From contig NZ_FWZX01000001.1 in assembly GCF_900177295.1 (NCBI RefSeq), positions 434,001 through 498,000 on the forward strand: a stretch of 64,000 bases of DNA, given 5' to 3'. Position numbers and translations under genes: made by a program. The notes under the pieces were generated by a model. It made no database searches, was not told the DNA's origin, and was given only the letters and a program-made list of their open reading frames with translations. Below are positions 35,689-44,129 of the stretch, in pieces. The first letter of the stretch is position 1, and every line of letters starts with the position of its first letter. This stretch comes from Tistlia consotensis USBA 355 (GTDB lineage: Bacteria; Pseudomonadota; Alphaproteobacteria; Kiloniellales; DSM-21159).

Positions 35689-36588
35689 CTAGCGCCGGCC
35701 CCCGCCGGCCAGGAAGGCGACGAAGAGGCGCAGCAGCTCCAGCCGGCGGTTCTGCTCGGGGTAGTAGAGGAAGAAGGGCGGGTGCCCGATGGTGAAGGCG
35801 TCGAGCACGCTCTCCAGCCTTCCGGCCGCGAGCTCGCTCTCGACCACGGCGCGCAACGACCAGCCGATGCCGTGGCCGCCGCCGGCCGCCTGGACGACCG
35901 ACTGGAAGGAGTCGAAGACCAGGCCGGCGGGCGGGTCCACGCTGAACAGCCGGCCGTCCTCCCGGAACTGCCAGTCGGCGATGCGCCGCGTGCTGATGAA
36001 GCGGTAGCGGATGCAGCTGTGGCCCAGCAGGTCGCGCGGATGGCGCGGCCGGCCGGCGCGCTCCAGGTAGGCGGGTGCCGCCGAGTAGGCCGCCTTCATC
36101 GGCGCCGTGATGCGCACCGCCACCATGCCCGGGGTCAGCCGGTCGCCGAGGCGGATCCCGGCGTGAAAGCCCTCGCGCACCACGTCGACCAGGGCCTCGT
36201 CGAACGACAGCTCCAGGCGGACGTCGGGATGGGCCGCGCGGAACGCGCCGAGCATCGGCTCGATGGCGACCCGGTAGGCGCTCCAGGGCAGGGTCAGGCG
36301 CAGCGTGCCGGTCCGGCTGCGGCCGGCGCCGCGCGCCGCCTCGACGGCGTCGGCGAGCTCGCCGAAGGCCGGATCGGCGCCCTTGAGAAGCACCCGGCCG
36401 GCCTCGGTCAGCTCGACCGAGCGGGTGGTCCGGGCAAAGAGGTCGACGCCGAGCTCCTGCTCGAACCTCTTCAGCTGGTGGCTGACCGCCGGCGCACCGA
36501 GCCCCAGGGCGGTCGCCGCGCCGCGCAGCGAGCCCTCGCGCGCGATCGCCAGGAAGACCTCGAGACCGCTGATCGGAAGACGTCTCAT
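35689..36588 (-). CDS. LysR-family transcriptional regulator
   Basis: A 299-residue regulator with an N-terminal winged helix-turn-helix (about 9-66, with LRGAATALGLGAPAVSHQLK as the recognition region) and a LysR substrate-binding domain (about 90-295). It is of the GcvA/AmpR-like subtype. It is divergent from the EamA transporter gene, with 99 AT-rich bases between starts, so the transporter is its most likely target, together with its own gene. A 17-bp inverted repeat spans its start codon. The effector is unknown. Confidence 0.92.
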   Translation of the reverse strand: MRRLPISGLEVFLAIAREGSLRGAATALGLGAPAVSHQLKRFEQELGVDLFARTTRSVELTEAGRVLLKGADPAFGELADAVEAARGAGRSRTGTLRLTLPWSAYRVAIEPMLGAFRAAHPDVRLELSFDEALVDVVREGFHAGIRLGDRLTPGMVAVRITAPMKAAYSAAPAYLERAGRPRHPRDLLGHSCIRYRFISTRRIADWQFREDGRLFSVDPPAGLVFDSFQSVVQAAGGGHGIGWSLRAVVESELAAGRLESVLDAFTIGHPPFFLYYPEQNRRLELLRLFVAFLAGGGRR

Positions 36589-36602
36589 TATTCAAAATAA
36601 TG
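36586..36602. promoter_or_regulatory. Inverted repeat over the LysR gene start, candidate autoregulatory site
   Basis: CATTATT-CAA-AATAATG is a perfect 7-3-7 inverted repeat whose left end is the start codon of the LysR gene. It contains a T-N11-A pattern of the kind bound by LysR proteins and lies in the shared intergenic region with eamA. Confidence 0.45.
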
Positions 36603-36687
36603 CAGCAATCTGATCAAAAACCAACGACTCTTCGAAGAGAGCGTCACGCTCTACCGTCGGATCCGCAGTCAGGGAGGCGGAGCGGCG

Positions 36688-37617
36688 ATGAGCAGGACGA
36701 CGATCGACCGGCGGCCCGACCGGGTCGCGCGCGGCGCCGCCCTGATCGTCGGCTCGGTCTTCCTGATGTCGCTGCAGGATGCGGTCATCAAGTACGCCAG
36801 CGCCGACCTGCCGCTCTGGCAGCTCTGGCTGCTGCGCGGCCTGCTCGCCCTGCCGGCGCTGATCGCCGTCGCGGCCCTGCGCCGCCCGGCGCCGCGCAGC
36901 TCCCTGGCCCGGGCGCTCGGCGGCTGGCCGCTGCTGCGCGCCGGCCTGCTGGTCCTGATGTACCTCTGCCTCTACGCGGCGGTGCCGGTGCTCAGCCTCT
37001 CGACCGTCGCCGCCGGGTTCTACACGGGCCCGCTGTTCATCACGCTGCTCTCGGCGGTGCTGCTCGGCGAGCCGGTCGGGCGACGCGGCTGGCTGGCGGT
37101 CGCGCTGGGCTTCACGGGCGTGCTGGTCGTGCTGCGGCCCGGCGGCGACGCCTTCGCCTGGCCGACCCTGCTGCCGGTGCTCGCCGGCCTGTTCTACGCC
37201 TGCGCCGCCGTGGCAACGCGCGGCCGCTGCCGCGACGCGGCCCCGGTCGTCCTGGCCCTCGCCCTCAATCTCGCGCTGCTCGCCGCCGGCCTGCTCGCCG
37301 GCCTGGCGCTGGCGCTCTGGCGGCCGACCCCGGCGGAGGCCGCGATCTCGCCCTTCCTCTTCGGCTCCTGGGCCGTCATGGGAGCGGCCGACTGGGGGCT
37401 GATCGGCCTGCTGGCCCTGCTGATCGTCGGGATCGGCATCGGCCTCGCGGCGGCCTACCAGGCCGCGCCGCCGGTGATCGTCGCGACCTTCGACTACAGC
37501 TACCTGATCTTCGCCGCCGCCTGGAGCTACGGCCTCTTCGACGAGCCGCCGGATGGCCCCACGGTCGCCGGCACGCTGATGATCGCCGGCGCCGGCCTGC
37601 TGGTCGTGCAGCGGTGA
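36688..37617 (+). CDS. EamA/DMT-superfamily transporter
   Basis: A 309-residue inner-membrane protein with about ten hydrophobic helices in two EamA repeats. The first starts GAALIVGSVFLMSLQDAVIKYAS and contains FYTGPLFITLLSAVLLGEPV; the second ends FDYSYLIFAAAWSYGLFDEPP. The last helix holds GTLMIAGAGLLVVQR. These are signatures of RhaT/S-adenosylmethionine-type drug/metabolite exporters. The substrate is unknown; expression is probably governed by the divergent LysR regulator. A GGAGG-like AGGGAGGCGGAG lies upstream of the ATG. Confidence 0.9.
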   Translation: MSRTTIDRRPDRVARGAALIVGSVFLMSLQDAVIKYASADLPLWQLWLLRGLLALPALIAVAALRRPAPRSSLARALGGWPLLRAGLLVLMYLCLYAAVPVLSLSTVAAGFYTGPLFITLLSAVLLGEPVGRRGWLAVALGFTGVLVVLRPGGDAFAWPTLLPVLAGLFYACAAVATRGRCRDAAPVVLALALNLALLAAGLLAGLALALWRPTPAEAAISPFLFGSWAVMGAADWGLIGLLALLIVGIGIGLAAAYQAAPPVIVATFDYSYLIFAAAWSYGLFDEPPDGPTVAGTLMIAGAGLLVVQR

Positions 37618-37752
37618 GGCGGCGGGGCGGTCGCCGGCCGCTGCGGCGGCATGCCGCAGCCGGCCGCCCGCGGCGCTGCCCTGCCGACGCCGCTTTCTCG
37701 GCTAGGCTGGCGCCGCTTTCCGCCGCCGGTCGGCGCCAGAACGGGACCGCCC

Positions 37753-38583
37753 ATGACACTTCTCCAGGCCCTCGCGGTCGCCGCGCTCCAGGGCATCACC
37801 GAGCTGTTCCCGGTCAGCAGCCTGGGCCACGCGGTGGTGCTGCCCGCCCTGCTCGGCTGGTCGCTCGACCGCCAGGGCGGCAGCTTCCTGCCCTTCCTGG
37901 TCGTGCTGCACCTCGGCACGGCGACGGCGCTGCTGGTCTTCTTCCGGCGCGACTGGGTGGCGCTGGTCGGCGCGCTGCTCGGCTTCGGCGAGCCGGAGGA
38001 GCGGGCCGAGCGGCGGCGCCTGATCGGCCTGATGGTCGTCGCGACGCTGCCGGCCGTGGTTGTCGGCTTCGCCCTCGAGAAGACCTTCCGCGAGCTCTTC
38101 GCGACGCCGGTCGTCGCCGCAGCCTTCCTGGTCGTCAACGGTGCCGTGCTGTTCGGCGGCGAGCGCCTGCGCCGCCGCTCCAGCCACGGCGAGCTCTCGA
38201 GCCTGACCTGGAAGGGCGCGCTGGCCATCGGCCTCTGGCAGTGCACCGCGCTGATCCCCGGCATCTCGCGCTCGGGCGCGACGATCCTGGGCGGCCTGCT
38301 GGCCGGCCTCCACCACAAGGCCTCGGCGCGCTTCTCCTTCCTGATCGCGACGCCGATCATCTTCGCCGCCGGCGTGCTGGAGGTGCCGAAGCTGCTGCAC
38401 CAGTCGAGCGCCGCGCTGGACGCCACGGTCTGGCTGGCCGGGGCCGTCGCGGCGGTCTGCGCCTATGCCAGCACCGCCTTCCTGATGCGCTACTTCGGCG
38501 AGCGCGACCTCGACGCCCTGGATCCCTTCGCCTGGTACTGCATGGCGCTCGGCGCGGTCGCGCTCGGGGTCTTCCTGATCTGA
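37753..38583 (+). CDS. uppP: Undecaprenyl-diphosphate phosphatase UppP (BacA)
   Basis: Recycles the lipid carrier for peptidoglycan and O-antigen synthesis by removing phosphate from undecaprenyl diphosphate. The 276-residue polytopic protein has the active-site segments ALQGITELFPVSSLGH (PVSSLGH variant found in alphaproteobacteria) and GISRSGATILGGLLAGL. The ATG at 37753 starts directly at the first helix; in-frame sequence upstream is not homologous. It is convergent with feoB. Confidence 0.93.
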   Translation: MTLLQALAVAALQGITELFPVSSLGHAVVLPALLGWSLDRQGGSFLPFLVVLHLGTATALLVFFRRDWVALVGALLGFGEPEERAERRRLIGLMVVATLPAVVVGFALEKTFRELFATPVVAAAFLVVNGAVLFGGERLRRRSSHGELSSLTWKGALAIGLWQCTALIPGISRSGATILGGLLAGLHHKASARFSFLIATPIIFAAGVLEVPKLLHQSSAALDATVWLAGAVAAVCAYASTAFLMRYFGERDLDALDPFAWYCMALGAVALGVFLI

Positions 38584-38611
38584 GCGGCCGCCGGACGGCG
38601 CCCCGGCCCCC

Positions 38612-40495
38612 TCAGCCCGGCCAGAGCGAGGCCAGGCGGAAGACCAGGAAGGCGGCGCCGTAGGCCAGCGCCAGCATGTAGGCGAACAGGATCGTCGGCC
38701 AGAGCAGCGAGTTGGTCTCGCGCCGCACCACCGCCAGGGTCGAGGCGCACTGCGGCGCGAAGACGTACCAGGCGAGGAAGGCGAGCGCCGAGGCGAGCGA
38801 CCACTGGCCGGCCAGCGCATGGGCCAGGGTGCCGCCGCCGACCTCGCCGCCCAGCGAATAGACCGTGCCGAGCACGCCGACCGCGACCTCGCGCGCCGCC
38901 ATGCCGGGGATCAGCGCCACCGCCATCTGCCAGGAGAAGCCGATCGGCGCCAGCAGCGGATGGATGGCATGGCCGAGCAGCCCGGCGAGGCTGTAGTCGA
39001 TCGCCGGCCCCGGGGCGCCGGGCGGCGGTGCCGGGAAGGAGCTGAGGAACCAGATCAGCACCATCATCGAGAAGATGATCGTGCCGGCGCGGCGCAGGAA
39101 GATCCGGGCGCGCAGGGTCAGGCCGCGCGCCACGTTGGCCGGGTCGGGCAGCTTGTAGGCCGGCAGCTCGATCAGGAAGGGCTCGGCGGCGCCGCGCCAC
39201 AGCAGCCGGCGGATCACGAAGGCGACGGCCAGCGCGCTCAGGATGCCGGCGGCGTAGAGGCCGAACATCACCAGGCCCTGCAGGTTGGCGAAGCCCCAGA
39301 CGAGACGCTCGGGAATGAAGGCCGAGATGATCAGGGTGTAGACCGGGATGCGCGCCGAGCAGGTCGTCAGGGGCGCGACCAGGATCGTCGTGAAGCGGTC
39401 GCGGCGGTTGTCGATGACCCGCGCCGACATGATGCCGGGAATCGCGCAGGCGAAGCTGGACAGCAGCGGGATGAAGGCGCGCCCGTGCAACCCCGCCGCG
39501 CCCATCAGGCGGTCCATCAGGAAGGCCGCGCGCGCCATGTAGCCGAAGTCTTCGAGCAGGATGATGAAGAAGAACAGGATCAGGATCTGCGGCAGGAAGA
39601 CCAGCACGCTGCCGACGCCGGCGATCACGCCGTCGACCAGGAAGCTCTGCAGCAGGCCGGGCGGCAGCAGCTCGGCGAAGCCCCGGCCGAGCAGGCGGAA
39701 GCCGGCGTCGATCAGGTCCATCAGCGGCGTCGCCCAGCTGAACACCGCCTGGAACATCAGGAACAGGATGGCCAGCAGGATCAGCGTGCCGGCGACCGGG
39801 TGCAGCAGGACGCCGTCGAGCCGGCCGGTCCAGGTGTCCGGCCGGAGCGGCGGCTTGACGGTGAGCTTGAGGATGCGCTCGGCCTCGCGATGGGCGGCGC
39901 GGATCTCCTGCGCCGTCGGCTCGCGCCAGTCGTGCGCGGCGGCGTCCGGGCCGATCCGCTCGGCGAGCGCGTCGACCTCCTGCAGCACCGCCTCCAGCCC
40001 GCGCCGGCGCACCGCGACGGCGGTCACGATCGGCACGCCGAGCGCCTGCGACAGGCCCTCGCGGTCGATGCGGATGCCCTGGCGCTCGGCGATGTCGAAC
40101 ATGTTGAGCACCAGGACCATCGGCTGGCCGAGCTGCCTGAGCTCCATGACCAGGCGCAGGACCAGGCGCAGGTTGGTCGCGTCGGCGACGCAGACCAGGA
40201 TGTCCGGCTGGGCCTCGCCGGCCAGGCGCCCGAGCACCACGTCGCGCGTCACCGCCTCGTCCGGGCTGCGGGCGCGCAGGGAATAGGTGCCGGGCAGGTC
40301 GACGATCTGCGCGCGCCGGCCGGCCGGCGTCAGCGCCAGGCCGGCCTTGCGCTCGACCGTGACGCCGGGGAAGTTGGCGACCTTCTGCCGGGCGCCGGTC
40401 AGCGCGTTGAACAGGGCCGTCTTGCCGCAGTTCGGATTGCCGACCAGCGCGACGCGCGGCGCCGTGCAGCAGGGCTCTTGGACGAGGCTGGCCAT
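38612..40495 (-). CDS. feoB: Ferrous iron transporter FeoB
   Basis: GTP-gated inner-membrane Fe2+ importer, 627 residues. The G domain has G1 GNPNCGKT (19-26), G3 DLPGTYSL and G4 NMFD. After a helical spacer come two Gate domains with the membrane segments FAEL..FLVDGVIAGVGSVLVFLPQ and CSARIPVYTLIISAF, and the conserved Cys of the second half. The start at 40495 is chosen because FeoB homology begins here. It follows feoA by 2 bases. It is shorter than the E. coli protein (about 770) mainly because C-terminal sequence is missing, as in many alphaproteobacteria. Confidence 0.94.
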   Translation of the reverse strand: MASLVQEPCCTAPRVALVGNPNCGKTALFNALTGARQKVANFPGVTVERKAGLALTPAGRRAQIVDLPGTYSLRARSPDEAVTRDVVLGRLAGEAQPDILVCVADATNLRLVLRLVMELRQLGQPMVLVLNMFDIAERQGIRIDREGLSQALGVPIVTAVAVRRRGLEAVLQEVDALAERIGPDAAAHDWREPTAQEIRAAHREAERILKLTVKPPLRPDTWTGRLDGVLLHPVAGTLILLAILFLMFQAVFSWATPLMDLIDAGFRLLGRGFAELLPPGLLQSFLVDGVIAGVGSVLVFLPQILILFFFIILLEDFGYMARAAFLMDRLMGAAGLHGRAFIPLLSSFACAIPGIMSARVIDNRRDRFTTILVAPLTTCSARIPVYTLIISAFIPERLVWGFANLQGLVMFGLYAAGILSALAVAFVIRRLLWRGAAEPFLIELPAYKLPDPANVARGLTLRARIFLRRAGTIIFSMMVLIWFLSSFPAPPPGAPGPAIDYSLAGLLGHAIHPLLAPIGFSWQMAVALIPGMAAREVAVGVLGTVYSLGGEVGGGTLAHALAGQWSLASALAFLAWYVFAPQCASTLAVVRRETNSLLWPTILFAYMLALAYGAAFLVFRLASLWPG

Positions 40496-40497
40496 GG

Positions 40498-40785
40498 TCA
40501 GCGTGCGGCAGCCCCGCGCTCGTCCAGCGCGACCTGGACGGCGCTCGCCTCGCGCCGGCGCAGGGCGAGGCGCATGTCGTCGAGCTTGATCGCGATCGGG
40601 TCGCGGCCGACCAGTCCCTCGTGCAGGACCTGGAAGCGGGCGCCCTCGACGAAGCCCATCTCGAGCAGGCGCCGCTCGAGCTCGTCGTGCGGAATCGCGT
40701 GCCCCAGGCGCGCCGAGGCCGCGTCCGACGGGCCGATGCCCGTGATGACGCCCCGGTCCCCTTTCGACAGGTCGCTCAGACGCAA
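40498..40785 (-). CDS. feoA: FeoA, SH3-like partner of FeoB
   Basis: A 95-residue cytoplasmic protein with the FeoA SH3-like fold: MRLSDLSKGDRGVITGI at the start, ELERRLLEMGFVEGARFQVLHEG in the middle and DPIAIKLDDMRLALRRREASAVQV at the end. It is needed for FeoB activity in organisms studied. A longer-than-usual insertion (about 20-34) precedes the LLEMGF segment. First gene of the feoAB operon, with a Fur-like sequence 142 bases upstream. Confidence 0.93.
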   Translation of the reverse strand: MRLSDLSKGDRGVITGIGPSDAASARLGHAIPHDELERRLLEMGFVEGARFQVLHEGLVGRDPIAIKLDDMRLALRRREASAVQVALDERGAAAR

Positions 40786-40926
40786 GGCAGCTGCCCCTCG
40801 CTCCGTACGGCCGGCAGGATCGGCCGGCTGTCATTCAACCCGATCGCGCGGAAGCCGCCCCTGATCCGGATCAAGGAAGCCGGCCGCGACGGCCGTCCCC
40901 CGCGCGCGGCAGGAAGATCGCATGCA

Positions 40927-40947
40927 TGCAATCAATTCTCAATCGCA
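40927..40947 (-). promoter_or_regulatory. Fur-like box upstream of feoAB
   Basis: On the minus strand the 21-base site reads TGCGATTGAG followed by AATTGATTGCA. It starts with TGCG and ends with TGCA around a TGAGAAT half-site, resembling alphaproteobacterial Fur boxes (TGC...GCA ends with AT-rich centre). The surrounding 60 bases are AT-rich relative to the region. The second half-site matches only partly. Confidence 0.45.
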
Positions 40948-41007
40948 GAGGCACGGAAAGTCGGGCCGGACGCCGGGCAAGAGTGTCGCACCCCGCCGGA
41001 GCCGGCC

Positions 41008-41958
41008 TCAGCCCGCTTCGTCGTCCTTGTGCGGCTCGCGGGCGTCGAAGGTGCCGGCCTGGCCGAGCTGGATGACGCCGCGGCGGATCTCGCGGGTCCG
41101 CCGGAAGCGGTCCTCCAGGACCTCGGCCTCGCCCCAGCGGATGGCGCGCTGCAGGCGCGACAGGTCCTCGCCGAAGCGCTGCAGGATCTCCAGCACCGCC
41201 TCGCGGTTGTTGAGGAAGATGTCGCGCCACATGACGGGGTCGGAGCCGGCGATGCGGGTGAAGTCGCGGAAGCCGCCGGCGGCGAACTTGATGACCTCGC
41301 CGCGCTCGCTCTCGGCCAGGTCGTAGGCGGTGCCGACGATGGTATAGGAGATCAGGTGCGGCAGGTGGCTGGTCATCGCCAGCACCTTGTCGTGGTGCGC
41401 CGGCTCCATGGTCTCGACCCGCGACCCGCAGCGCCGCCACAGCTCGGCGACCCGGCCGACCGCCGCCTCGTCCGCCCCGGGCGGCGGGGTCAGCACGCAG
41501 TAGCGCTCCTCGAACAGGTCGGCGAAGCCGGCAGCCGGACCCGAATGCTCGGTGCCGGCGATCGGGTGGCCGGGCACGAAGTGCACGCCCTCGGGCAGCA
41601 GCGGCCCGACGTCGCGGATCACCGCCTGCTTGACCGAGCCGACGTCGGTGACGATGGCGCCGGGCTTGAGCCCCGGCAGCATCGCCTCGGCGACCGCCGC
41701 GTTGGCGCCGACCGGCACGCAGAGCACGACCAGGTCGGCATCCGCCACCGCCTCGGCCGGCTCGGCGTGGACGCTGTCGGTGAGGCGGAGACGCTCGATG
41801 ACCTCGCGCGACTCGGCGCTGCGCGCGTAGCCCGCGAGCCTGCCGGCCAGGCCGTGGCGCCGGCAGGCCAGGGCCAGCGACGAGCCGATCAGGCCGACGC
41901 CGAGCAGCGCGACCTTGCCGAACAGCTCGGTCGCGCCGGTGCCGGACGCGGCCGTCAT
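41008..41958 (-). CDS. tyrA: Prephenate/arogenate dehydrogenase TyrA
   Basis: NAD(P)-dependent oxidative decarboxylation in tyrosine synthesis, 316 residues. The nucleotide-binding motif is VALLGVGLIGSSLALA; TDVGSVKQAVI, FVPGHPIAGTEHSGP and MTSHLPHLISYTIV with the catalytic His are all present, as is AAGGFRDFTRIAGSDP. No ACT or chorismate-mutase domain is fused. It overlaps hisC by 4 bases (ATGA), so translation is coupled in a CM-hisC-tyrA operon. Prephenate versus arogenate preference cannot be read. Confidence 0.94.
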   Translation of the reverse strand: MTAASGTGATELFGKVALLGVGLIGSSLALACRRHGLAGRLAGYARSAESREVIERLRLTDSVHAEPAEAVADADLVVLCVPVGANAAVAEAMLPGLKPGAIVTDVGSVKQAVIRDVGPLLPEGVHFVPGHPIAGTEHSGPAAGFADLFEERYCVLTPPPGADEAAVGRVAELWRRCGSRVETMEPAHHDKVLAMTSHLPHLISYTIVGTAYDLAESERGEVIKFAAGGFRDFTRIAGSDPVMWRDIFLNNREAVLEILQRFGEDLSRLQRAIRWGEAEVLEDRFRRTREIRRGVIQLGQAGTFDAREPHKDDEAG

Positions 41959-43025
41959 TGCCGGTAGCGTTCCAGCGCGTCGACGACGGCCTGCATCTCC
42001 TCGTCGGTGCCGAGGGTGATGCGCAGGTGGTCGGGCAGGCCGTAGGCGCCGACCGCGCGGACCAGCACGCCCTGGCTCTTCAGGAAGGCGGCGGCCCCCG
42101 GGGCGTCGCCGAAGCGGACCAGCACGAAGTTGCCGACGCTCGGCTCGGCACGCAGGTTGAGCCGCTGCAGCTGGCGCACGAACCAGGCATGGATGCGCGC
42201 GTTGTGGGCCCGGCTGCGCTCGACGTGGGTGGGGTCGTTGATCGCCGCGACGCCGGCGGCCAGGGCGGCGGCCGAGACGTTGAAGGGGCCGCGCACGCGG
42301 TTCAGCACGTCGATCACCTCGACCGGCCCGTAGGCCCAGCCGAGGCGCAGCGCCGCCAGGCCGTGGATCTTCGAGAAGGTGCGCAGCACCACGACGTTGG
42401 ACAGGCGCTCGACCAGCGACAGGCCGTCGTCGTAGTCCGAGGCCTCGACGTACTCGGCATAGGCCGCGTCGATGACCAGCAGCACGTCGGCGGGCAGGCG
42501 CTCGGCGAAGCTGCGCACCGCCTCGTAGCCGAGGTAGCTGCCGGTCGGGTTGTTCGGGTTGGCCAGGAAGACCAGGCGCGTGCGCTCGGTGACCGCGGCG
42601 AGCAGGGCCTCGAGGTCGGCGGTCAGGTTCCGCTCCGGCGCCGTGACCGGCGTCGCGCCGACGGTGCGCGCCGAGATGCCGTACATCAGGAAGCCGTGGC
42701 GGCTGTAGAGCACCTCGTCGCCGGGGCCGGCATAGGCGCGCACCAGCAGCGAGATCAGCTCGTCGGAGCCGGCGCCGCAGACCAGGCGGTCGAGCGCCAG
42801 GTCGTAGCGCTTGGCGATCGCCTGGCGCAGGGCCAGCGCGCCGCCGTCGGGGTAGCGGTTCAGCTCGGCGGCCAGGGCCTTGTAGGCCTCGACGGCCTTC
42901 GGGCTGGCGCCGAGCGGGTTCTCGTTGGACGCCAGGCGGATCGGCTTCTCGCGGCCCTCGACCTTGGACTCGCCGCCGACGTAGGGCGCGATGTCGAGGA
43001 TGCCCGGGCGGGGAATCAGGGTCAT
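41955..43025 (-). CDS. hisC: Histidinol-phosphate/aromatic aminotransferase HisC
   Basis: PLP-dependent class I/II aminotransferase, 356 residues. It has the N-terminal RLASNENPLGASPKAVEAY, the central NPNNPTGSYL and the PLP-lysine segment VLRTFSKIHGLAALRLGWAYG, typical of HisC. Its place between chorismate mutase and tyrA, with a 1-base gap on one side and a 4-base overlap on the other, suggests it also or mainly transaminates aromatic keto acids or prephenate, as reported for other HisC proteins in this context. That is inference. Confidence 0.93.
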   Translation of the reverse strand: MTLIPRPGILDIAPYVGGESKVEGREKPIRLASNENPLGASPKAVEAYKALAAELNRYPDGGALALRQAIAKRYDLALDRLVCGAGSDELISLLVRAYAGPGDEVLYSRHGFLMYGISARTVGATPVTAPERNLTADLEALLAAVTERTRLVFLANPNNPTGSYLGYEAVRSFAERLPADVLLVIDAAYAEYVEASDYDDGLSLVERLSNVVVLRTFSKIHGLAALRLGWAYGPVEVIDVLNRVRGPFNVSAAALAAGVAAINDPTHVERSRAHNARIHAWFVRQLQRLNLRAEPSVGNFVLVRFGDAPGAAAFLKSQGVLVRAVGAYGLPDHLRITLGTDEEMQAVVDALERYRQ

Positions 43026-43026
43026 G

Positions 43027-43914
43027 TCAGCGCGCCTCCAGCTTGCTCGCGCTCTGCCAGTCGGCCAGGTCCTCGTCCTCGAAGGGCACGGCGTAGGCGC
43101 CGACCGCCGTCGCCCGCAGGATTCGGCTCTCGCTGGTGCCGGCGAGGCGTCCGAGCCGCTCGTCCTTGGGGTCGACGAAGCCTTCCAGCTCGATCAGGTA
43201 GAGCCAGCGGCTGTCGTCGTCGCGCCAGGCCGAGGTCTCGCGCAGGGTGAGGTCCGCCTTGGCCAGCCAGTCGCGCAGGGCGCTGCGGCTGATCTGCTCG
43301 GCGGTCTCCAGGATGACGTAGCTGCGGTCGTCGCCGCTGGCCTCGAGCGGCGACAGGGCGACCGCCAGGGCGGCGGTGCCGTCGGAGGCGCTGGGCGTCG
43401 CCGCGACCGCGAAGGGCAGGCGGGCGACGATGCGCGGCACGGTCTGGCCGTCGCGGCCGAGGAAGCGCCACCAGGGGTCGCTCTCGCCGTCGCCCGGCAG
43501 CGGCACCACGGCGATCGCGGCCTCGCCCTCGGCGACCGCATTGACCGCGCGCACCGGCGAGCCGAGCTCGAGGATCGGCGTCAGCACGCCGTACTGCTCG
43601 CGCGCCAGCGGCGCCAGGCGGTTGCCGCCGGCGACCGCAACCTTCAGGGGAATCTGCTGTGCCAGGGAAGCCGAGAAGATCTCGCGCCAGAGACGCACCA
43701 GGACGGCGCGCGGCAGCGAGCCGCGATGCCTGGCGACCAGGCGGCGCAGGATGACCGCCTCGCGGGCCGGCCGGACCGCGGGGCTGCCGGGCCCCTTGGT
43801 CATGCCGACGCGGCGCGAGACCTCGTTGCGGCGGATCAGCAGCTCCTGGAGGGCGTCGTCGATCTCGTCGATTTCGCGACGCAGGGCGTCGAGCGTCGCC
43901 GGTGCCTGTGCCAT
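43027..43914 (-). CDS. Chorismate mutase fused to PDT-like and ACT-like regions
   Basis: A 295-residue protein. Residues about 6-95 are an AroQ-type chorismate mutase (LDALRREIDEIDDALQELLIRRNEVSRRVG, then REAVILRRLVARHRG). Residues about 100-200 resemble a prephenate dehydratase core (VAVAGGN, ILELGSPVRAVNAVAEGEAAIAVVPL) but I cannot find the catalytic Thr-Arg-Phe motif. The last 90 residues look ACT-like (SYVILETAE..., LYLIELEGFVDPKDERL). It is therefore probably a mutase with a regulatory tail, not a bifunctional P-protein. It is first in the operon with hisC and tyrA and divergent from metX. Confidence 0.85.
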   Translation of the reverse strand: MAQAPATLDALRREIDEIDDALQELLIRRNEVSRRVGMTKGPGSPAVRPAREAVILRRLVARHRGSLPRAVLVRLWREIFSASLAQQIPLKVAVAGGNRLAPLAREQYGVLTPILELGSPVRAVNAVAEGEAAIAVVPLPGDGESDPWWRFLGRDGQTVPRIVARLPFAVAATPSASDGTAALAVALSPLEASGDDRSYVILETAEQISRSALRDWLAKADLTLRETSAWRDDDSRWLYLIELEGFVDPKDERLGRLAGTSESRILRATAVGAYAVPFEDEDLADWQSASKLEAR

Positions 43915-44063
43915 GGGATCGGTGATTGCTCGGGGTCCTGCGGGACGGGTGGACGACAGTGCCCGACCAGGGGCCGGGCGGCCGCTAGTGATAGTCCGGC
44001 AGCCGGTCGAAATCAAAGGGATCGTGGCGGGAGCGTGACAGAGCGCCTATCTCTGCTGGATCA

Positions 44064-44092
44064 TTGACAGGCCGAAGCGGCGCCGCGCTTAC
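44064..44092 (+). promoter_or_regulatory. Candidate metX promoter
   Basis: TTGACA (44064-44069) is followed after 17 bases by GCTTAC (44087-44092), a weak -10. Transcription would begin about 30 bases before the metX ATG at 44130. It lies in the 215-base divergent gap with the chorismate mutase gene, which otherwise shows no gene or recognisable riboswitch. Confidence 0.35.
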
Positions 44093-44129
44093 TTGGCGCC
44101 CCCTTTTCGCAGGACCTCGCCGGAGCCCC

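Noticed and set aside
43915-44129. Possible SAM riboswitch ahead of metX
   Set aside because: SAM-II elements are known before metX in some alphaproteobacteria, but the conserved stem and pseudoknot sequences are not visible here.
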